This document shows positions 8,070 to 15,633 of a stretch of DNA of 34,399 bases, piece by piece (position 1 is the first letter of the stretch; the number at the start of each line of letters is the position of its first letter). The DNA comes from Saprospiraceae bacterium (lineage in GTDB: Bacteria > Bacteroidota > Bacteroidia > Chitinophagales > Saprospiraceae), in assembly GCA_028285545.1 (NCBI GenBank), contig JANQPA010000095.1, forward strand, positions 1-34,399, in the 5' to 3' direction. The translations under genes were made by a program, and so were the position numbers. Below the pieces are notes generated by a model, which ran no database searches, had not been told where the DNA came from, and was given only the letters and a program-made list of their open reading frames with translations.

Positions 8070-8702
8070 ATGAAATCTTTAATTCTACTATTCAGCTTGA
8101 TTTTTTCATTGTCTCTAAGCGCACAATCAAATGGTCCTATAAAAATGACCTCAAAAAAGAACAGCAAATACAATGTTTTTATAAAAACAAAAAAGAAAAT
8201 AGCCGATATCGAATCCAGCAACATTCTTCAAGTCCATCCAAACAAACTTTTAACCTCAAGGAAATTTATAGCCGGAGAGATACTCTTACAATTGAATGAT
8301 ACTTCAATGAGCTTCGCTCCCTCCCTCGCTTCATGGGAAACAAAGGCGATTCAATATGAACTCCCTATATCCGAAATTGAAACACTGGGCTTCCGAAGAA
8401 AAGGAAGCAAAGGCACTGGGTTTGCTGTAGGAACCTTAGTAGGAACATTAACAGGATTAATCATTGGAAATACTCAGGATACAGGCTGTAGTAATACTTA
8501 TAATCCCTTTACAGGTCAACGTTCTAGTTTTTGTATCGAAATTGTAGATCCGGTAGCCATAAATGCTGTATCCTACGGAATAGTAGGGGGCATATTAGGA
8601 ATTCTTCTTTCCAGTGGCAAGAAAAAATTTAACCTCTCAGGTAATAAGAAAAACTACGAAAAACAAAGAAGAAAATTAGAGAAACTTCTGTTGTCTAATT
8701 AA
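8070..8702 (+). CDS. Secreted glycine-zipper protein, paralog of the next gene
   Basis: I do not recognise a named family. The 210-residue protein has a signal peptide ending SLSLSAQS (cleavage near 19). A soluble region of about 90 residues ends at an ETLGFRRKGSKG segment. A glycine zipper follows at about 112-133 (GTGFAVGTLVGTLTGLIIG), then a loop with C140 and C155, then a second glycine-rich hydrophobic stretch (169-180, YGIVGGILGILL). The basic tail has YEKQRRKLEKLL. The next gene has the same order of elements, including the RR-G junction, the Cys pair and the YxxQRxKL tail, so the two are diverged tandem duplicates. The likely location is the periplasm or a membrane. Glycine zippers often support membrane insertion or oligomerisation; any role here is inference. 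Confidence 0.75.
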   Translation: MKSLILLFSLIFSLSLSAQSNGPIKMTSKKNSKYNVFIKTKKKIADIESSNILQVHPNKLLTSRKFIAGEILLQLNDTSMSFAPSLASWETKAIQYELPISEIETLGFRRKGSKGTGFAVGTLVGTLTGLIIGNTQDTGCSNTYNPFTGQRSSFCIEIVDPVAINAVSYGIVGGILGILLSSGKKKFNLSGNKKNYEKQRRKLEKLLLSN

Positions 8703-8799
8703 ACTGAAACCAACCATTTTTCATCCTTCCAGTTAATTCGAATTTCTACAAAAAGTAAACTTATTCCTAAACCTAAGCTGCTCTAAAAATTTATTAATC

Positions 8800-9366
8800 A
8801 TGAAACAATTCTTGTTCATTCCATTCATTTTTTTTCATTTATTAGGGAATACTCAAAATATTTCCAAGTCCGCTATTCATGATGACCACTCCTTCCAGGT
8901 ATGGTTGAAAATGAGATTGCCTGAATCAAATGTTCAACCTAATCTATCTTCTGATTTACCAATTCAAGATCTCAAATTTTATTTTCATCCAATTGATCTT
9001 TTAGAGGTAGACCATTTTTCCATTACGGCCAACTTTCTGGATGCAGATTATGGCCCTGAAGAGATACGATTTTCTGAGCTGGAAATGTTCAAAATTAGGA
9101 GGAGAGGGCAAGTGGCCAAAGGTATCTTCATAGGTACCATTGCTGGTGCATTGACTGGATTCCTAATTTCTCCTACTGATTGTGAAAACTCATTAGAATG
9201 TTTCAGAGATTGGTTTGGACGTATAATGGTGACAGGTCTAGGTGGCATCACCGGTGGAATAATTGGGGGAGTGACAGCTGGTAAAGTTAATATACGCATT
9301 GGGGGAGATCATGCCATTTATAAATCTCAAAGAAAAAAATTATCGAAGTATTTAAATAAATATTGA
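8800..9366 (+). CDS. Secreted glycine-zipper protein, second paralog
   Basis: This 188-residue protein has an N-terminal signal sequence (MKQFLFIPFIFFHLLGNTQN). A 75-residue soluble region leads into SELEMFKIRRRGQVAKG (92-108). A glycine zipper follows at 108-123 (GIFIGTIAGALTGFLI), then a short loop with C128 and C134, then a very glycine-rich segment (146-161, GLGGITGGIIGGVTAG). The tail ends YKSQRKKLSKYL. Element order and key residues match the upstream gene, although overall identity is low. It lies 97 bp after that gene on the same strand and 71 bp before the beta-barrel gene, so the three may be co-transcribed or co-regulated. Function is unknown. A beta-strand-rich sensor or structural lipid-associated protein is possible but unproven. 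Confidence 0.75.
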   Translation: MKQFLFIPFIFFHLLGNTQNISKSAIHDDHSFQVWLKMRLPESNVQPNLSSDLPIQDLKFYFHPIDLLEVDHFSITANFLDADYGPEEIRFSELEMFKIRRRGQVAKGIFIGTIAGALTGFLISPTDCENSLECFRDWFGRIMVTGLGGITGGIIGGVTAGKVNIRIGGDHAIYKSQRKKLSKYLNKY

Positions 9367-9437
9367 AACTGTCTTCAAATTATTTGACTTTGAAAAATAG
9401 AGCATAAACCCTCAGTTTCGCCTCAAATTATCATATT

Positions 9438-10202
9438 ATGAAATACTTTTTACTTTTCCTACTCTTTTATTCCCCCTTTCTTAATGCTCAGGATAAACAG
9501 AAATCCAAAGCTCAAAAAGGAGATTGGAGCATCGATTTTCATTTTACAATCCCACAAGACAAAATGATAAGTGATGCTTTATACCATGCACGGGACAATA
9601 CCGGTTTTACCAATCCTTTTATTCAGCAAGGCTCCTGTGTTGACGTTTTTTGCAATGTTACTTATAAGCAATCTGCTCCTCTGGCCATTTTAAAGGATGA
9701 CAACACCTCCTTTAATTTAAGAGTCAGCAGGTTGATCAAAGATTTTCTTTCAGTAGATCTATTAATTGGATGGAACAAAATGGGGCATGTTTACGGCAAT
9801 AATGGGGATTTATTTGGCCTCCAACCGAATATCAGTTCATTTGAATTAAAATTGGCCAGTACTTTCTATTCAAGTATGGTTTTTGTAAATGCAACTGATG
9901 ACATTCGTTTAGGCATAGGCCCCATGCTAAGCAAACAAACCCTAAGGGCTGCCGGTAGGCCCTTTGGTAAAACTGAGTTTAAGAAAACCAAACTCGGGGC
10001 AATCGTGGAAGCAGATGTTAGATTCCCAAGAAAAACTGCTTTTTATTTTGATTTTGGCGCTCAATATCAACTGGCAAGTGCCTCAGTTTATGATGCAATA
10101 AACCTGCCTAATGAAAGTGCCTCTACTGGTAATATTGAAATACCCTCTAGTTTTTTAGCCTTTTCATTTGGTATTGGTGTAAGGATTAAATCTAAACATT
10201 AA
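9438..10202 (+). CDS. Probable outer-membrane beta-barrel protein
   Basis: The 254-residue product starts with a signal peptide (MKYFLLFLLFYSPFLNAQ). The remainder shows alternating hydrophobic/polar strands suited to a small beta-barrel: SFNLRVSRLIKDFLSVDLLIGW, SSFELKLASTFYSS, DIRLGIGPMLSK, LGAIVEADVRF, AFYFDFGAQYQLAS and a closing FLAFSFGIGVRI. The two cysteines in CVDVFC form a likely disulfide in an extracellular or plug region. The C-terminus continues four residues past the last strand and lacks the usual terminal aromatic. I cannot assign a specific family; general porin-like or DUF-type barrels of Bacteroidota look similar. It follows the two glycine-zipper genes and may work with them at the envelope. 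Confidence 0.65.
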   Translation: MKYFLLFLLFYSPFLNAQDKQKSKAQKGDWSIDFHFTIPQDKMISDALYHARDNTGFTNPFIQQGSCVDVFCNVTYKQSAPLAILKDDNTSFNLRVSRLIKDFLSVDLLIGWNKMGHVYGNNGDLFGLQPNISSFELKLASTFYSSMVFVNATDDIRLGIGPMLSKQTLRAAGRPFGKTEFKKTKLGAIVEADVRFPRKTAFYFDFGAQYQLASASVYDAINLPNESASTGNIEIPSSFLAFSFGIGVRIKSKH

Positions 10203-10226
10203 GGTTTTTACTCTTTGATTAGGCAA

Positions 10227-10751
10227 CTATTTCTCGGGCAAATACTTTGTAGGTAAAGGATTATTCTTTCTTTCGCTATCATACATCCAGCCTAAAATCC
10301 ACCATCTGTCTCCATCATGATAGAGTTGGATACTATTAATTCCTCTACCTTTGACAGGGCCATCAGGTGAAAAAGTATATTCGTAGGTGCTCCATACATG
10401 GGTAATATGGCCGTAGGTTTCTGTCTTTCGATGAATTTCCTTTTCATAAAAAGCACTATTGCCAGCAGCATTTTTATGATATTCATCTAAAGTCATGCTG
10501 CGCAAAAAGGCTTTCCCCTGCTGATCTTCCCCAGAAATCATAACGTGGGCATCGGGGTGATGTAATGATTTATCCCGCTCTATTTGCTTAGGGCCTTCCG
10601 GTCCAGAAACCACTTCATAATAGGCATTAATAATACCATCCAGGCTGGAAATATCTTTTTTGAGAGGGTATTTTGATTGGGCATTTAGACTATATATACT
10701 AATGAATAGAAAAGCTATGGCAGATAAAACAGTCTGGTTTAGGTGTTGCAT
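10227..10751 (-). CDS. Secreted NTF2/SnoaL-like protein
   Basis: This 174-residue protein has a signal peptide (MQHLNQTVLSAIAFLFISIYSLNAQ) and a single NTF2-like fold. The opening helix contains LDGIINAYYEVVSGPEG, followed by the typical cone-fold strands: HPDAHVMIS, THVWSTYEYTFSP, GINSIQLYHDGDRWWILGWMYDSE. Proteins of this layout (a helix, a mid DAHVMISG strand, and a final W-x-I strand) are annotated as nuclear transport factor 2-like or DUF4440-like. They may bind small ligands or act as enzymes; nothing here identifies the ligand. It is convergent with the preceding barrel gene (24-bp gap) and divergent from the serine hydrolase gene. Confidence 0.75.
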   Translation of the reverse strand: MQHLNQTVLSAIAFLFISIYSLNAQSKYPLKKDISSLDGIINAYYEVVSGPEGPKQIERDKSLHHPDAHVMISGEDQQGKAFLRSMTLDEYHKNAAGNSAFYEKEIHRKTETYGHITHVWSTYEYTFSPDGPVKGRGINSIQLYHDGDRWWILGWMYDSERKNNPLPTKYLPEK

Positions 10752-10876
10752 CTTAAATTTATTTTTGGTTATTTATGATCAATAACGAAATTGGAGGAAT
10801 AACTAATTCTGGAATTTTTCCTACACATTTTTAAAGCCTGGTACTTAGTTTGGCTAAATTTAATCATTTTGATTCT

Positions 10877-11998
10877 ATGAAAAAATTCATTTTACTCTCT
10901 GCCATAGTTATTTTTGTATCCTGTAGTAATCATGCCCAAACTCCCCTCGAGAGTAAACTGGAGGCTCTTTTCCAGGATAAATTTTCCCCAGATGAGCCTG
11001 GCGGTTCCATACTACTTAAAAAAGGAGAAGAGATTATTTTTCTAAGAAATTACGGCTTAGCAGATTTACAAACTAAAGAGAGAATTACTGAAAACACCAT
11101 TTTCAATACCGGATCTATTTCCAAAACCTTTGTATCTAATGGCATCCTCATCCTACAAGAAGAGGCTAAGCTTTCAGTGGAGGATAGGCTCAGTAAACAT
11201 TTTAATGACTTCGAAAATGAGCAAATTGCCAAAAAAGTAAAAATCAAACACCTCCTTTCTCATTCCTCTGGCTTACCTGACTTAAGAAAGGTCCGTCAAA
11301 ACCCTAAATTCTACCTCACTGCAAAAGACGCTGAAAACTTTGAACCCCTGAAAAAAACAGGAAAATTAAATTTTGAGCCAGGTTCAAAATTTCAATATTC
11401 TAACCCGGCCTATAATGGTTTGGCCCTCATTATTGAACAAACATCCTCTCAAAAATGGCAGGATTTCATTAAGGAAAGGATTTTCAAACCAGCAGGAATG
11501 GTTAACAGCACCATTACTGATGGCCCCCACCCTAAAAGTGGAGTGGCTCACGCCTATGTTTTGGATAACAACAAATATATTGAAAATGATTATGGGGAGG
11601 TTCCTACTTTTGCAGCCTCTGGTAATGGAGGCATTTGGAGTTCAGTATTGGAGCTGGCCAAGTATGAAAAAGCTATCCAGGAAAATCTTTTTATTAATGA
11701 AGAAACGAATAAAGAGGCCCGAACGGTTTTATCTTTTGATAACTGGTCCGATCAAGGTCCCCCGTTTATTGGATACAGCTGGTTTATAGGTGAAAAAAAT
11801 CTTTTCGGACCAGATAGCAATTTAGGGGTAAATATTATTTATCACACTGGCTCTCAAGGTGGGTTCAGAGCAATCTTTCTGACTATTCCTGAAAAAGAAA
11901 TCTTCTTCGTTGCTTTATTTAACAGGCCTGTTGAAGGTTTTAATAATCTTGTAAAAAAGACCATAAACTTGTTACATGAAAACGACTGGTTAGACTAA
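10877..11998 (+). CDS. Serine hydrolase of the class C beta-lactamase/penicillin-binding fold
   Basis: The ATG at 10877 gives a signal sequence (MKKFILLSAIVIFVSC); an upstream TTG start was rejected. The Cys at 16 may be lipid-modified, though the lipobox is imperfect. The 373-residue protein has the three active-site motifs of the family: S80-I-S-K83 in TGSISKTF, Y174-S-N176 in FQYSNPAYNG, and HTGSQGG late in the chain as the KTG equivalent. The HLLSHSSGLPD segment (125-134) is also characteristic. Enzymes with this layout include D-aminopeptidases, esterases and beta-lactamase homologues; the substrate is usually not predictable. It should act in the periplasm. No ampR-like regulator is adjacent, which argues against a dedicated inducible AmpC resistance system. 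Confidence 0.85.
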   Translation: MKKFILLSAIVIFVSCSNHAQTPLESKLEALFQDKFSPDEPGGSILLKKGEEIIFLRNYGLADLQTKERITENTIFNTGSISKTFVSNGILILQEEAKLSVEDRLSKHFNDFENEQIAKKVKIKHLLSHSSGLPDLRKVRQNPKFYLTAKDAENFEPLKKTGKLNFEPGSKFQYSNPAYNGLALIIEQTSSQKWQDFIKERIFKPAGMVNSTITDGPHPKSGVAHAYVLDNNKYIENDYGEVPTFAASGNGGIWSSVLELAKYEKAIQENLFINEETNKEARTVLSFDNWSDQGPPFIGYSWFIGEKNLFGPDSNLGVNIIYHTGSQGGFRAIFLTIPEKEIFFVALFNRPVEGFNNLVKKTINLLHENDWLD

Positions 11999-12003
11999 CA
12001 TTA

Positions 12004-12423
12004 TCATCCAAATAAATCTTCAAATCTTCCAAAACCTCCACCGCCGCCGCTGGTTTCTCCTCCGAAACCTCCTTTGACTTCAACCTCTACGTAGGCACTA
12101 TCTACCCTGCCTCCTAGCGGTGGATTTAATTTTCGAACGCGGACTTTTACGGATTGTACCTGGTCGAAAAAGCCCTTGATACGCTCCCCTATTGATTGGG
12201 CCAGTTTTTCCAGCAGTTTTCGTTTCTTTTTCATTTCTGCCTGACAGATAAGGTAGATCGTCTCATAATTAATGGTCTGGCTCAGTTCATCCGAAGTACC
12301 TCCTATATTGACCATAATGTTTACGTAAACATCAACGATAAATTGATTCCCCAGTTCTCTTTCTTCTTCATAAAATCCATGATAGGCATGAAAATGCATA
12401 CCTTCTAATGCAATGGTGGCCAT
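12004..12423 (-). CDS. folB: Dihydroneopterin aldolase with glycine-rich C-terminal tail
   Basis: FolB converts 7,8-dihydroneopterin to 6-hydroxymethyl-dihydropterin and glycolaldehyde in folate synthesis. The core matches the family: LEGMHFHAYHGFYEEERELGNQF at the N-terminus with the substrate-binding Glu near 21, NYE at 52-54, the LEKLAQSI helix at 71-78, and the catalytic Lys K98 in VRVRKLNPPLGG. The usual fold ends near residue 117. Here about 22 extra residues follow (KGGFGGETSGGGGGFGRFEDLFG at the very end, split by a five-glycine run). Such a tail is unusual for this enzyme. The gene is convergent with the serine hydrolase gene, leaving only 5 bp between stops, and no other folate genes adjoin it. 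Confidence 0.9.
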   Translation of the reverse strand: MATIALEGMHFHAYHGFYEEERELGNQFIVDVYVNIMVNIGGTSDELSQTINYETIYLICQAEMKKKRKLLEKLAQSIGERIKGFFDQVQSVKVRVRKLNPPLGGRVDSAYVEVEVKGGFGGETSGGGGGFGRFEDLFG

Positions 12424-12505
12424 GTGCTTTCAGTTATTCAGTTAATAGATCTTGATCATTCTTGGTATACAATAGTTATTCTCTATTTTATTTGAACAAA
12501 ATACT

Positions 12506-12513
12506 TAAATTTG
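12506..12513 (+). promoter_or_regulatory. Bacteroidota -7 promoter element for the glutaryl-CoA dehydrogenase gene
   Basis: TAAATTTG matches the TAnnTTTG consensus of Bacteroidota housekeeping promoters. It lies about 39 bp before the gene start. The nearest upstream TTTG (12491) is too close to be a proper -33 element, so only the -7 site is supported. Confidence 0.5.
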
Positions 12514-12551
12514 CGTCAAATTTATCCTAACCAAAATACCATAAATTTTTG

Positions 12552-13775
12552 ATGATGATGGAAAATAATGGAGTAGAAGCCTCAATCGAAAAAAGAGCGA
12601 AAGAAGATCCTTTCCAAGCCCATGATTATTATAATGTTGATGAATTATTAAATGAGGATCATTTATTAGCAAGAGATGCGGTACGCACCTGGGTTAAACA
12701 GGAAGTCAGTCCAATTATTGAATCTTATGCCGATCAAAATAAATGTCCCGTCCATTTATATAAAGGGCTAGCCGAAATTGGGGCTTATGGTCCCAGCTTG
12801 CCTGTTGAGTATGGAGGAGGAGGAATGGATGAAATTGCCTATGGGGTAATCATGCAAGAATTGGAGCGCGGAGATTCAGGCATCCGCTCGATGGCCTCCG
12901 TACAGGGTTCGCTGGTCATGTATCCAATTTATAAATTCGGCTCGGAAGAGCAAAGAAAAAAATATCTTCCCAAGCTAGGTAGTGGTGAATTTATTGGGTG
13001 CTTTGGTCTTACAGAACCAGATCATGGATCTAATCCTGGAGGGATGGTTACCAACATTAAAGATGATGGTGACGCCTATATATTAAATGGTGCCAAAATG
13101 TGGATTACCAATTCCCCGCTGGCAGATATAGCTGTTGTATGGGCAAAGGATGAAGAAGGCAAAATCCGGGGAATGATCGTGGAAAAAGACATGAAAGGGT
13201 TCTCAGCACCGGAAATTCATGGCAAATGGTCTTTAAGGGCTTCTATTACTGGCGAATTGGTTTTCGAAGATGTACGTGTCCCAAAATCAAATGTATTTCC
13301 TGAGATCAAAGGTTTAAGAGGCCCGCTTTCTTGTCTATCCAAAGCTAGATATGGGATTGCCTGGGGGGCTATAGGGGCTGCGATGGATTGTTATGATTCT
13401 GCACTGAGATATTCTCTTGAAAGAGAGCAATTTGGCAAGCCTATTGGCCAATTCCAACTCACGCAGAAAAAATTGGCTGAAATGATTACCGAAATTACCA
13501 AGGCTCAGTTATTAGCCTGGCGCCTGGGTACATTAGCCAATATGGGGAAAGCAACACCTGCTCAAATTTCAATGGCCAAAAGAAATAATGTAAATATGGC
13601 CTTGGAGATTGCCCGAGAAGCACGCCAAATTCACGGAGGTATGGGTATTACTAATGAGTATCCAATAATGAGACACATGATGAATCTCGAGACAGTTTTA
13701 ACCTATGAAGGAACCCATGATATCCATCTGCTAATAACAGGGATGGATGTAACTGGATTGAATGCTTTTAAATAA
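12552..13775 (+). CDS. Glutaryl-CoA dehydrogenase / acyl-CoA dehydrogenase
   Basis: This 407-residue FAD enzyme resembles glutaryl-CoA dehydrogenase, which oxidises and decarboxylates glutaryl-CoA to crotonyl-CoA in lysine and tryptophan breakdown. The segment GIRSMASVQGSLVMYPIY with the following FGSEEQRKKYLPKL and GCFGLTEPDHGSNP is close to the GCDH signature, including the Arg and Ser that hold the glutaryl carboxylate. The catalytic base is E386 in TYEGTHDIH. FAD-binding motifs WITNSPLADIAVVWAK and REQFGKPIGQFQL are present. Three successive ATG codons (12552, 12555, 12558) could start the protein and a TTG lies just before; the first ATG was chosen. It is transcribed alone and divergently from folB. 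Another medium-chain acyl-CoA dehydrogenase specificity is less likely. Confidence 0.9.
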   Translation: MMMENNGVEASIEKRAKEDPFQAHDYYNVDELLNEDHLLARDAVRTWVKQEVSPIIESYADQNKCPVHLYKGLAEIGAYGPSLPVEYGGGGMDEIAYGVIMQELERGDSGIRSMASVQGSLVMYPIYKFGSEEQRKKYLPKLGSGEFIGCFGLTEPDHGSNPGGMVTNIKDDGDAYILNGAKMWITNSPLADIAVVWAKDEEGKIRGMIVEKDMKGFSAPEIHGKWSLRASITGELVFEDVRVPKSNVFPEIKGLRGPLSCLSKARYGIAWGAIGAAMDCYDSALRYSLEREQFGKPIGQFQLTQKKLAEMITEITKAQLLAWRLGTLANMGKATPAQISMAKRNNVNMALEIAREARQIHGGMGITNEYPIMRHMMNLETVLTYEGTHDIHLLITGMDVTGLNAFK

Positions 13776-13833
13776 ATTCAATTTGGGATAGAGGGGTGCA
13801 TTGAAATTTATCCTATTACCTAAGGAAGTATAG

Positions 13834-13924
13834 GCCACTGATTAACACTGATTAAGCTGATCCTCACTGTTTTCAACAGGATAACTTAACAGTGAAACTA
13901 GTAAAACCAGCGTTCATCAGTGGC
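13834..13924. repeat. Palindromic intergenic repeat element
   Basis: The ends form a perfect 9-bp inverted repeat (gccactgat at 13834-13842, atcagtggc at 13916-13924). The left end contains a perfect 10-bp tandem duplication (cactgattaa at 13836 and 13846). A second, nested inverted repeat lies inside: tcactgtt at 13864-13871 with aacagtga at 13888-13895. The element has no coding capacity and looks like a small mobile or REP/MITE-type intergenic repeat. Only one copy is present in this window. Confidence 0.6.
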
Positions 13925-14341
13925 AATATAGATTTATGTTCTACTGATACAAACTTTCAGTTGTGATTTTCCTTGAATGATATTTTCCCTTAATTAGAAT
14001 TGCTCATACAAGCTGTCTAAATCCAAGAATCCAACAGTAAAATACTGCTTTTTTAAGGCCAAGCCTCTATTTTTTACCTTATAATAAAGTTTAATTTGAA
14101 CAATTTAACTATCTTATCTTCGTTATTATCCCTACTTGAATGTCCTATAATTACATTCCTAAGAACTTTATATTCCCTTTGACCATATTTCCAAGAATCA
14201 TATATTGATCCAAGGTTAAATCCAAAGTTTCTTTAAAGAAGCGTTAATTTGGAGTTAATCCTTTAATTTTATCATCATTTGGCTTATTTTACAATAATGG
14301 GAAAACATTTTTGGGAGTTCCTGCTTATAAAACTCCAAGTA
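13925..14341. other. Long AT-rich leader before the OmpA gene, no gene seen
   Basis: About 415 bp without a convincing open frame lie between the palindromic repeat and the OmpA gene. A 12-bp palindrome (ttctttaaagaa, 14229-14240) sits about 100 bp before the gene start. No clear TAnnTTTG promoter with good spacing was found; a near match (taatttg) lies at 14245-14251. Confidence 0.4.
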
Positions 14342-15577
14342 ATGAAAAATGCAGTTCATATGAGATGGCGCCTCTTTGCATCCTTATCTTTTGTTTTATT
14401 ATTTTCTTCAAGTTATATCTTTGCCCAGGAGGAAGGGGCAATATTTCTGACCAATCCATCCTTTGAGGACTTACCGCAACACAGTAAACCTCCCCGAGGG
14501 TGGTATGATTGTGGTTTTGCTGGTGAATCCCCACCGGATGTTCAACCTAGTGGTGAGTTTGGGGTTGTAAAACCTGCTCATGGAGGGCAATCCTATCTAG
14601 GAATGGTTGTCAGGGATAATGACACATGGGAAGCAATTTCTCAGAGATTGAGTACTCCACTAAAAAAAGGACAATGTTATAGTTTCTCTATTTTCCTGGC
14701 TCGATCTAATTTATATATAAGTTTCAGCAGATTGCCAGGTAATAGCGATAAAGAGGCAAATTATATTACTCCTGCCAAGCTACGCATCTACGGTGGATTT
14801 GATTACTGTGATAAGCGTTACATGATGGGAGAAACCAACTTGATCGTTAATGAAAGGTGGATTGAATTTAACTTCAAATTTGAACCCCTTGATGATTATA
14901 CTCATTTAATATTTGAGGCTTTTTATAAAACGCCTACTTTATTTCCATACAATGGGAACATTTTGATGGATGAAGCCTCAGCCATTAAGCCAATTCCTTG
15001 TGATGAAGAGCCTGAAGTGGAGGAAGAGGAACCAGAACCAGAGGTGGTAACCACTACTCCTAACCCTCCTGCGGTAGAGGAAAAAACTCCAGAAAAAGCA
15101 GATCCATTCAAAGCTCCTGAGCAACAACCTGAAGAGAAAGTAGCAACAAATCCCGCTCCACCTCCTCCAGTCAGTGATCAACCCATTAAATTTTCAAAGG
15201 AGATTAAGCGAGCCGATCTGAAAAAAGGACAGAAGCTACAGGTCGATAATCTTTATTTTGAGGCAGATAAATCCGTCATTCAGGAAAATTCCCATACCAT
15301 TTTAAATGAGATATTTGATTTTTTGGATGACAATAAAGACCTGGTAATTGAAATTGGAGGACATACCAATGGTCTCCCACCAGATTGGTATTGTGATCGC
15401 TTATCTAATGACCGGGCAAAAGCAGTTGTGGATTTTCTTGTCAATAATGGTATTTCCAAAAATCGACTTCAATTTAAAGGCTATGGAAAGCGACAACCCA
15501 TTGCTTCTAATGAAACGAATGAGGGGCGAAAGAAAAATCAACGTGTTGAAATAAAGATCTTATCCATAAACAGATAA
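14342..15577 (+). CDS. OmpA-family peptidoglycan-binding protein with N-terminal lectin-like domain
   Basis: The chain begins with a signal peptide ending SSSYIFAQ. ATGs at 14342 and 14360 both give acceptable signals; 14342 is listed, 14360 is an equal alternative, and the upstream TTG/ATG are unlikely. The mature N-terminus (FLTNPSFEDLPQ, then RGWYDCGFAG and a C-terminal LMDEASAI strand) resembles a carbohydrate-binding jelly-roll. An acidic, proline-rich linker follows (EEEEPEPEVV through APPPPVS). The C-terminal OmpA domain has LYFEADKSVI, GGHTNG and the LSNDRAKAVVDFL helix that grips meso-diaminopimelate. It should anchor the outer membrane to peptidoglycan while the front domain binds glycans or other envelope parts. 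It is a single gene, convergent with aroA over a shared terminator. Confidence 0.9.
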   Translation: MKNAVHMRWRLFASLSFVLLFSSSYIFAQEEGAIFLTNPSFEDLPQHSKPPRGWYDCGFAGESPPDVQPSGEFGVVKPAHGGQSYLGMVVRDNDTWEAISQRLSTPLKKGQCYSFSIFLARSNLYISFSRLPGNSDKEANYITPAKLRIYGGFDYCDKRYMMGETNLIVNERWIEFNFKFEPLDDYTHLIFEAFYKTPTLFPYNGNILMDEASAIKPIPCDEEPEVEEEEPEPEVVTTTPNPPAVEEKTPEKADPFKAPEQQPEEKVATNPAPPPPVSDQPIKFSKEIKRADLKKGQKLQVDNLYFEADKSVIQENSHTILNEIFDFLDDNKDLVIEIGGHTNGLPPDWYCDRLSNDRAKAVVDFLVNNGISKNRLQFKGYGKRQPIASNETNEGRKKNQRVEIKILSINR

Positions 15578-15590
15578 TACGATTTAGTAC

Positions 15591-15633
15591 TTAAAATTGA
15601 ATAGATTGCGAATTGCAATCTATTCAATTTTAA
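15591..15633. terminator. Bidirectional terminator between the OmpA gene and aroA
   Basis: A perfect 19-bp stem (15591-15609 with 15615-15633) closes a 5-nt loop (gaatt). Its A/T-rich outer ends give a U-tract in both directions, so it can end both convergent transcripts. Its right arm includes the last codons and stop of aroA. Confidence 0.85.

Noticed and set aside
10877-11998. Dedicated AmpC-type antibiotic resistance gene
   Set aside because: The Ser-x-x-Lys and Tyr-x-Asn motifs fit the whole serine hydrolase family, and there is no ampR-like neighbour; a resistance role is not supported.
12491-12494. TTTG as a -33 element for the glutaryl-CoA dehydrogenase promoter
   Set aside because: It is only 11 nt before the -7 element; Bacteroidota promoters need about 19.
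13776-14278. Possible structured RNA in the long gap before the OmpA gene
   Set aside because: Apart from the palindromic repeat (13834-13924) I saw no conserved RNA motif, tRNA-like arms or riboswitch core.
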